From an uncultured beta proteobacterium (GTDB lineage Bacteria > Pseudomonadota > Gammaproteobacteria > Burkholderiales > Rhodocyclaceae): a stretch of 11,017 bases of DNA. The notes below the pieces were generated by a model. That model did no database searches. It was not told where the DNA came from and saw only the letters and a program-made list of their open reading frames with translations. Below are positions 6,452 through 11,017 of the stretch, in pieces (the first letter of the stretch is position 1; every line of letters starts with the position of its first letter). Made by a program: the position numbers and the translations under genes. Location: NCBI GenBank assembly GCA_903932755.1, contig CAIZHL010000078.1, forward strand, positions 1 through 11,017, read 5' to 3'.

Positions 6452-9400
6452 TCAGGAAGGCGCGGGCGGGGTACGGGAGCTGCCGTGGACCTGGTCGGCG
6501 GCGGTGAGCCCGTCTGCTGCGTGCATTTTCTGGAATGCCGCGACAAGCTCGCTGCGTTTTGCCTTGGCCGCCGCGACGGACCGCTCTTTTACCGGTCCGT
6601 AGCCGCGGATGCCTTCCGGCAGGCGCGCCAGCGCGATGGCCGCGTCGCGATTGTGCGTAGCCGGTTCCGACAGGATGGTGGCCACCGTCGCCTGGTAGTC
6701 GGCGATCAGTTCGCGCTCCTGCACCCGCTCGGCGCTGCGACCGAAAGGATCGAAGGCCGTGCCGCGCAGGAACTTCAGCCTTGCCAGCAGCTTCATCGCC
6801 GGCAGCAGCCAGGGGCCGCAGCGGATCTTCTTCGGTTCGTCGCCGGGTTTTGCGCCGCGGCTCCAGGGCAGGGTGATGTGGAAGTTGAGCCGGTAGTCGC
6901 CCTCGAAGCCGGCGGCCAGCGCGTTCTGGAAGGCGGGGTCGGCGAACAGCCGCGCCACTTCGTATTCATCCTTGTAGGCCAGCAGCTTGAAGTAGTTCTG
7001 CGCCACGGCTGCGGCCAGCGCCGTGTCGCCAGCGCCGAGTTTTTGCTCGTGCGCGCGAACCCGCGCCACCAGATCGAGATAAGGCTGCGCGTAGGCCGCA
7101 TCCTGGTAGGCCGCCAGGTAGTCGCGGCGGCGTTCGATCATCTCGTCGAGCGTGGCCGAGATGCGCTGGTCCGGCGCGGTCGGTTCGCCGGCCGCCACCA
7201 GCGCTTCGACGCCCGCCGGGTCGAGCGCGGCGCGCCGGCCCCAGGAAAAGGCGCGCCGATTTTCATCGGCGCCGGCGCCGTTCAGCTCGATGGCGCGCAG
7301 CAGCGCTTCCAGTGACAGCGGAATCAGGCCGTGCTGGAAGGCGTAGCCGAGCATGAAGATGTTGGTGGCGATCGCATTTCCCATCAGGCGCGTAGCCAGG
7401 CGCCCGGCGTCGATAAAGCGGGCGGCCCCGGCGCCGACGCTGCCGGCGATCAGGCTTTCCATCTCGCCCTCGGGATACGTCCGCTCGGGATTGCGGATGA
7501 ATTCGCCGGTGATGGTCCTGCCGGTATTTACGATCGCCCGCGTGTAGTTGCCGGCCGTCTTGGACAGCGCGTCGTCGCTGGCCGCGACGACGATGTCGCA
7601 GGCGAGCAGGAGCCGCGCCTCGCCGGTGGCAATCCGGGTGGAATGGAGTTGATTCTGGCGCCTGGCCAGGCGCACGTGCGACATCACCGCGCCGCCCTTT
7701 TGCGCCAGACCGGTCATGTCGAGCACCGTCGCGCCCTTGCCTTCAAGGTGGGCCGCCATGCCGAGCAGGGCGCCGATGGTGACGACGCCGGTGCCGCCGA
7801 TGCCGGCGATGAGGATGCCGTAGGGATCGCGCAGGCTCGGCAGGGCGGGTTCGGGCAGATCGGCAAAGTCGCCCGCATCCGCCTGCAGGCCTTGTCCGCG
7901 GCGCACCCTTCCGCCATGGACGGTGACGAGGCTCGGGCAGAAGCCGCCGAGGCAGGAGTAATCCTTGTTGCAGGCGTGCTGGTCGATGGCGCGCTTGGTG
8001 CCGAATTCGGTGGCGACCGGGACCACGGCCAGGCAGTTCGATTTGACGCTGCAGTCGCCGCAGCCTTCGCATGCCGCCTGGTTGATGAAGACGCGCACGG
8101 CGGGATCGGGGAAGGTGCCGCGCTTGCGCCGGCGGCGCTTCTCGGCGGCGCAGGTCTGGTCATAGATCAGCGCGGTGACGCCCGGGGTGTCGCGCAGTTC
8201 GCGCTGGACGGCGTCGAGTTCGTCGCGATGGCGGATTTCGACGCCCGGGGCAAAGTCGTTGATGCCCTGGTATTTCTCCGGCTCGTCGGACATCACGATA
8301 ATGCGCTTGACATCCTCGGCCGCCAGCTGGCGGGTCAGTTGCGGCACCGTCAGCGTGCCGTCCAGCGGCTGGCCGCCGGTCATCGCCACGGCGTCGTTGA
8401 ACAGCAGCTTGTAGGTGATGTTCACCTCCGCCGCAACGGCGGCGCGGATCGCCAGGATTCCGGAATGGAAGTAGGTGCCGTCGCCCATGTTGGCGAAGAT
8501 GTGCTGCGTCCCGCTGTGGCGGGAAACGCCCAGCCAGGCCGCGCCTTCGCCGCCCATGTGGCAGATGGTCAGCGTGTTGCGGCCCATCATCACGGCCATC
8601 AGGTGGCAGCCGACGCCGCCCAGCGCGCAACTGCCCTCCGGCACCTGGGTCGACCGGTTGTGCGGGCAGCCCGGGCAGAACCAGGGCGTGCGCATCATCG
8701 TAACCCGGGGTTTGGCGAGGGCGCCGGCCTTGTTGTCGAGGAAGGCGATGTAGTCCGCGATGCGCTGCGAACTGTGGAAGCGGCCGATGCGCGACGCGAT
8801 CGCGCGCGCGACCAGGGCCGGCGTCAGCTCGGCGGTCGGCGCCAGCAGCCAGCGGCTGACCGGTACCGGCCATTCGCCGGATTCGTCGTACTTGCCGACG
8901 ATGCGCGGGCGCACCTCGCGGCCTTTTTCATCGGTCCAGTTGTAGAGCATTTCCTTCAGCTGGTATTCGATGATCGGGCGCTTTTCCTCGACCACCAGGA
9001 TTTCTTCCAGGCCCTCGGCAAAATGGCGCACCGACTCCGCTTCCAGCGGCCAGGGCATGCCGACCTTGAACAGGCGCAGGCCGATCTCGGCGGCGTAGCG
9101 TTCGTCGATGCCCATGTCGTCGAGCGCCTGGCGCACGTCCAGCCAGGCCTTGCCGCAGGCGATGATGCCGAGCCGCGGACGCGGGCTGTCCACGATGATG
9201 CGGTTCAGATGGTTGGCGCGGGCATAGGCGATCGCGGCATAAACCTTGAATTCCTGCAGGCGGTGTTCCTGCGCCAGTTGCGGGTCGGGCCAGCGCAGAT
9301 GCACGCCGTCCGGCGGCAGGCGGAAATCCCCGGGGATCACGATCTGCATGCGCTCCGGGTCGACCTCGACGATGGCCGAGCTTTCGGCGGTGTCCGAGGT

Positions 9401-10003
9401 CAGCTTGAGCGCCACCCAGCAGCCGGAGTAGCGCGACATGGCCCAGCCGTGGAGACCGAAGTCGAGGTATTCCTGCAGGTCGGCCGGGGCCAGCACCGGG
9501 ATGCCGCAGGCGGAAAACATGTGCTCGCTCTGGTGCGCCACCGCCGACGAACGCGCGGCGGGGTCGTCGCCGGCCACCAGCAGCACGCCGCCGTGCTTTG
9601 CCGTGCCGGCATGGTTGGCGTGCTTGAAGACATCGCCGCAGCGGTCGACGCCCGGCCCCTTGCCGTACCACATGGAAAAGATGCCGTCGAACTTCGGCTG
9701 CGGGAACAGGTGCAGCTGCTGCGTGCCCCAGATCGCGGTGGCGGCGATGTCCTCGTTCAGCCCCGGCTGGAAGCTGATGTCGTGCTGCTTGAGCCAGGGT
9801 GCGGCGGCATGCAGCGCGGTGTCGAGGCCGCCGAGCGGCGAGCCGCGGTAGCCCGAAACGTAACCGGCGGTATGCAATCCGGCTTTGCGGTCGAGCGCAT
9901 GCTGCAGCATCGGCAGCCGCGCCAGGGCCTGCATTCCGGTGAGGAAGACACGGCCGCGCTCGATGCGGTATTTGTCGTCGAGTGAAACATTCGCAAGATC
10001 CAT
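6452..10003 (-). CDS. Fused indolepyruvate:ferredoxin oxidoreductase (IorA-IorB type)
   Basis: This 1183-residue cytoplasmic enzyme oxidatively decarboxylates arylpyruvates (from Trp, Phe, Tyr), and possibly related 2-oxoacids, to the acyl-CoA, passing electrons to ferredoxin. The order is the N-terminal pyrimidine-binding part with YVSGYRGSPLGGLD (48-61) and the TPP/Mg part with CPGCPHN (443-449), MGDGTYFHSG (506-515) and NDAVAMTGGQP (536-546). Next comes an iron-sulfur segment, CEGCGDCSVKSNC (645-657), with further cysteines at 678, 684 and 689. The gamma-type domain begins with GIGGTGVVTIGALLG (734-748), and the long C-terminal extension is typical of the fused proteobacterial form. Family length is about 1150-1190, so the gene is complete. 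ATG 10003 has GAGGGGA 7 nt upstream (10011-10017, opposite strand). The upstream region holds several palindromes, and a CoA-transferase lies further upstream on the same strand. Substrate range is inferred from the family. Confidence 0.93.
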   Translation of the reverse strand: MDLANVSLDDKYRIERGRVFLTGMQALARLPMLQHALDRKAGLHTAGYVSGYRGSPLGGLDTALHAAAPWLKQHDISFQPGLNEDIAATAIWGTQQLHLFPQPKFDGIFSMWYGKGPGVDRCGDVFKHANHAGTAKHGGVLLVAGDDPAARSSAVAHQSEHMFSACGIPVLAPADLQEYLDFGLHGWAMSRYSGCWVALKLTSDTAESSAIVEVDPERMQIVIPGDFRLPPDGVHLRWPDPQLAQEHRLQEFKVYAAIAYARANHLNRIIVDSPRPRLGIIACGKAWLDVRQALDDMGIDERYAAEIGLRLFKVGMPWPLEAESVRHFAEGLEEILVVEEKRPIIEYQLKEMLYNWTDEKGREVRPRIVGKYDESGEWPVPVSRWLLAPTAELTPALVARAIASRIGRFHSSQRIADYIAFLDNKAGALAKPRVTMMRTPWFCPGCPHNRSTQVPEGSCALGGVGCHLMAVMMGRNTLTICHMGGEGAAWLGVSRHSGTQHIFANMGDGTYFHSGILAIRAAVAAEVNITYKLLFNDAVAMTGGQPLDGTLTVPQLTRQLAAEDVKRIIVMSDEPEKYQGINDFAPGVEIRHRDELDAVQRELRDTPGVTALIYDQTCAAEKRRRRKRGTFPDPAVRVFINQAACEGCGDCSVKSNCLAVVPVATEFGTKRAIDQHACNKDYSCLGGFCPSLVTVHGGRVRRGQGLQADAGDFADLPEPALPSLRDPYGILIAGIGGTGVVTIGALLGMAAHLEGKGATVLDMTGLAQKGGAVMSHVRLARRQNQLHSTRIATGEARLLLACDIVVAASDDALSKTAGNYTRAIVNTGRTITGEFIRNPERTYPEGEMESLIAGSVGAGAARFIDAGRLATRLMGNAIATNIFMLGYAFQHGLIPLSLEALLRAIELNGAGADENRRAFSWGRRAALDPAGVEALVAAGEPTAPDQRISATLDEMIERRRDYLAAYQDAAYAQPYLDLVARVRAHEQKLGAGDTALAAAVAQNYFKLLAYKDEYEVARLFADPAFQNALAAGFEGDYRLNFHITLPWSRGAKPGDEPKKIRCGPWLLPAMKLLARLKFLRGTAFDPFGRSAERVQERELIADYQATVATILSEPATHNRDAAIALARLPEGIRGYGPVKERSVAAAKAKRSELVAAFQKMHAADGLTAADQVHGSSRTPPAPS

Positions 10004-10029
10004 CTGGCATTCCCCTCAGTGCTGGAGCA

Positions 10030-10043
10030 CGTGCCGCGGCACG
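10030..10043. repeat. 14-bp perfect palindrome near the oxidoreductase start
   Basis: CGTGCCGCGGCACG reads the same on both strands. It lies 27-40 bp upstream of the oxidoreductase ATG, just above its ribosome site. In the transcript it would form a 5'-UTR hairpin; as DNA it could bind a dimeric regulator. Neither role is shown. Confidence 0.6.
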
Positions 10044-10058
10044 CCGTCCTTTACAGCG

Positions 10059-10077
10059 GCGATCCGTTGCGGATCGC
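10059..10077. repeat. 8-bp inverted repeat with 3-nt loop upstream of the oxidoreductase gene
   Basis: GCGATCCG (10059-10066) and CGGATCGC (10070-10077) are perfect reverse complements separated by TTG. The structure is hairpin-forming and has no T-run on either side, so it is not a standard terminator. It may be part of the 5' untranslated region or of an operator. Confidence 0.55.
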
Positions 10078-10123
10078 GGCGCTGTGGCTCATGGGCGATG
10101 GCAGGCTGGTCGGGAACCGTGGG

Positions 10124-10139
10124 TGGTGGTGCACCACCA
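10124..10139. promoter_or_regulatory. 16-bp perfect palindrome, candidate operator of the oxidoreductase gene
   Basis: TGGTGGTGCACCACCA is perfectly symmetrical and lies about 120 bp upstream of the oxidoreductase start. It contains TGGT..ACCA half-sites like those bound by FadR-type GntR regulators, though the spacing (two central bases for the inner pair) is not an exact match to the usual TGGT-N3-ACCA. No regulator gene is in the window. The repeat is seen directly; the operator role is inference. Confidence 0.45.
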
Positions 10140-10141
10140 TG

Positions 10142-10167
10142 TCCGGTAAAGCGTTGATATCCGGTAA
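10142..10167. repeat. Direct repeat TCCGGTAA, two copies 18 bp apart
   Basis: TCCGGTAA occurs at 10142-10149 and 10160-10167, right beside the 16-bp palindrome. The period is 18 bp. Two copies in a 26-bp stretch between the CoA-transferase and oxidoreductase genes suggest a second regulator site, but chance is not excluded. Confidence 0.4.
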
Positions 10168-10271
10168 GAGGGAGTCATGGCGGGCTGGCCCTCAGCGTGC
10201 GGGCGCTGCCGGCGAAGCCCTGGCGGCTTGCGCAACCTGCGCCCGGTATGTGGCGAAATCGGCCATGGTGT

Positions 10272-11017
10272 TCATCCGGCGATGACGCCGCTGTCCCTGA
10301 GGCTGGCACAGTCGCCGGCGCTGAAGCCAGCCTCTTGCAATATTGCCAGCGTGTGTTCGCCGTACTTCGCGGGGAAGCCCAGTTCCCGCGAGACGCCGGG
10401 AATATCCACCGCCATGGGCTGCATGCGCAGGGTCTTGCCGCCCGGCATCCGGGTGCTGGTAAGGCGACTGCTGACGGCCGCCATGTCACGTACCGCCGGG
10501 ATGTCGTGGATCGGCGCGTGCGGAATCGTGGCCTTGCGGAATTCGGCGGCAATGTCGGCGGTGGCGATACGGCGCGTTACGGCCGCCATGTCGCGATGGA
10601 TGGCTTCGCGCTCGCGCACCCGGCCTTCGTTGGTGGCGCGCACCGCGTTGGCGACGGGCGCGAAATACGGAATCTCGGTCAGGCGCCGCCATTGCACGTC
10701 GCTGCCGATGGCCATGTAGATGAAGCCGTCGGCCGTCGGGTAGACGTTGGTCGGGATGAACTTGCGATGCTCGTTGCCGCAGCGGGTGACTTCCGAAGGA
10801 TCGCAGTCGAAATCGAGCAGGGGCAGGGTGGTGATCAGCCAGGACGCCGCCGCCTGCAGCATCGAGACGTCGAGGCGGCTGCCTTTCCCCGTTTCGGCAC
10901 GTTCCAGCAGCGCCATCATGACCCCGGCGTAAACCTCGTCGCCGGCCTTGAGGTCGATCAGCGGCACGCCGGACAAGGTCGGCGGGCCGTCGGCGGGGCC
11001 GGTCAGTTCCATGTAGC
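10272..11017 (-). CDS. CaiB/BaiF-family (class III) CoA-transferase, 5'-truncated by window edge
   Basis: The C-terminal part of a family III CoA-transferase, which moves CoA between an acyl-CoA donor and a carboxylic acid through an aspartyl-CoA intermediate. From the first visible Met (11012) there are 246 residues; the frame runs on into the edge (TAC before that ATG), so about 145-150 residues are missing. Seen in order: [15 protein letters not shown] (1-15); PLIDLKAG (17-24), where Asp20 aligns with the catalytic Asp169 of formyl-CoA transferase; [14 protein letters not shown] (41-54); and [29 protein letters not shown] (80-108). Family members serve carnitine, oxalate, bile acid, phenyllactate, benzylsuccinate and many unassigned substrates, so the substrate is not known. 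Its stop overlaps an ATG (ATGA) that opens only a 27-codon frame. The oxidoreductase gene follows on the same strand after 268 bp. Confidence 0.92.
   Translation of the reverse strand, partial: YMELTGPADGPPTLSGVPLIDLKAGDEVYAGVMMALLERAETGKGSRLDVSMLQAAASWLITTLPLLDFDCDPSEVTRCGNEHRKFIPTNVYPTADGFIYMAIGSDVQWRRLTEIPYFAPVANAVRATNEGRVREREAIHRDMAAVTRRIATADIAAEFRKATIPHAPIHDIPAVRDMAAVSSRLTSTRMPGGKTLRMQPMAVDIPGVSRELGFPAKYGEHTLAILQEAGFSAGDCASLRDSGVIAG

Noticed and set aside
7331..9985. Open frame of 884 codons on the + strand, opposite the oxidoreductase gene
   Set aside because: It is in codon register with the sense gene (offset 879 = 3 x 293), so its stops would need sense codons TTA, CTA or TCA, which are rare in a GC-rich gene. 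The translation has no recognisable motif while the opposite strand is a full-length known enzyme.
1..11017. CRISPR arrays, tRNA or rRNA genes, insertion sequences, integrase genes
   Set aside because: I looked for regularly spaced repeats, cloverleaf-like segments, terminal inverted repeats and transposase motifs by eye and found none; no automated scan could be run.

Overview
This is a GC-rich window of about 11 kb with proteobacterial gene content. The fused indolepyruvate:ferredoxin oxidoreductase, the CaiB/BaiF CoA-transferase, the bacterial-type Ser/Thr kinase with one membrane span and the codon use all suggest a betaproteobacterium, perhaps of the Rhodocyclales/Burkholderiales type. 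The assignment is inferred from gene content. No rRNA, tRNA or other taxonomic marker is present.

Left part (1-3777, all + strand): a defence and stability cluster. It opens with the C-terminal three quarters of an MmeI-family N6-adenine DNA methyltransferase, cut by the window edge. A HigB-HigA toxin-antitoxin pair follows, with a strong sigma70-like promoter whose predicted start falls on the toxin start codon. A second toxin-antitoxin pair comes next: a ribbon-helix-helix antitoxin then a ParE/RelE-fold toxin, preceded by a perfect inverted repeat that is a likely autoregulatory operator. Local GC drops to about 42-50% in the methyltransferase specificity region and at the start of higB, against 62-77% in the flanks sampled, which fits an acquired and mosaic region.

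Right part (3904-11017, all - strand, so read right to left): housekeeping and metabolic genes. The order in transcription is a CaiB/BaiF-type CoA-transferase (5' end outside the window), a 254-bp intergenic region with three strong inverted repeats, a 1183-residue fused indolepyruvate:ferredoxin oxidoreductase, a transmembrane Ser/Thr protein kinase with a Cys-containing C-terminal domain predicted to be periplasmic, and a small MscS-type mechanosensitive channel. The two clusters converge at 3778-3903, where a compact hairpin plus six Ts may end the toxin-antitoxin transcript.

The oxidoreductase and CoA-transferase probably act in aromatic (arylpyruvate) or related acyl-CoA metabolism. The kinase and channel may form an envelope-sensing pair. 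I found no CRISPR array, insertion sequence, tRNA or rRNA, and no clearly new multi-gene system. The most interesting points are the palindrome cluster before the oxidoreductase, the apparently leaderless higBA promoter, the two adjacent toxin-antitoxin modules behind the methyltransferase, and the kinase with its four-Cys domain next to mscS.
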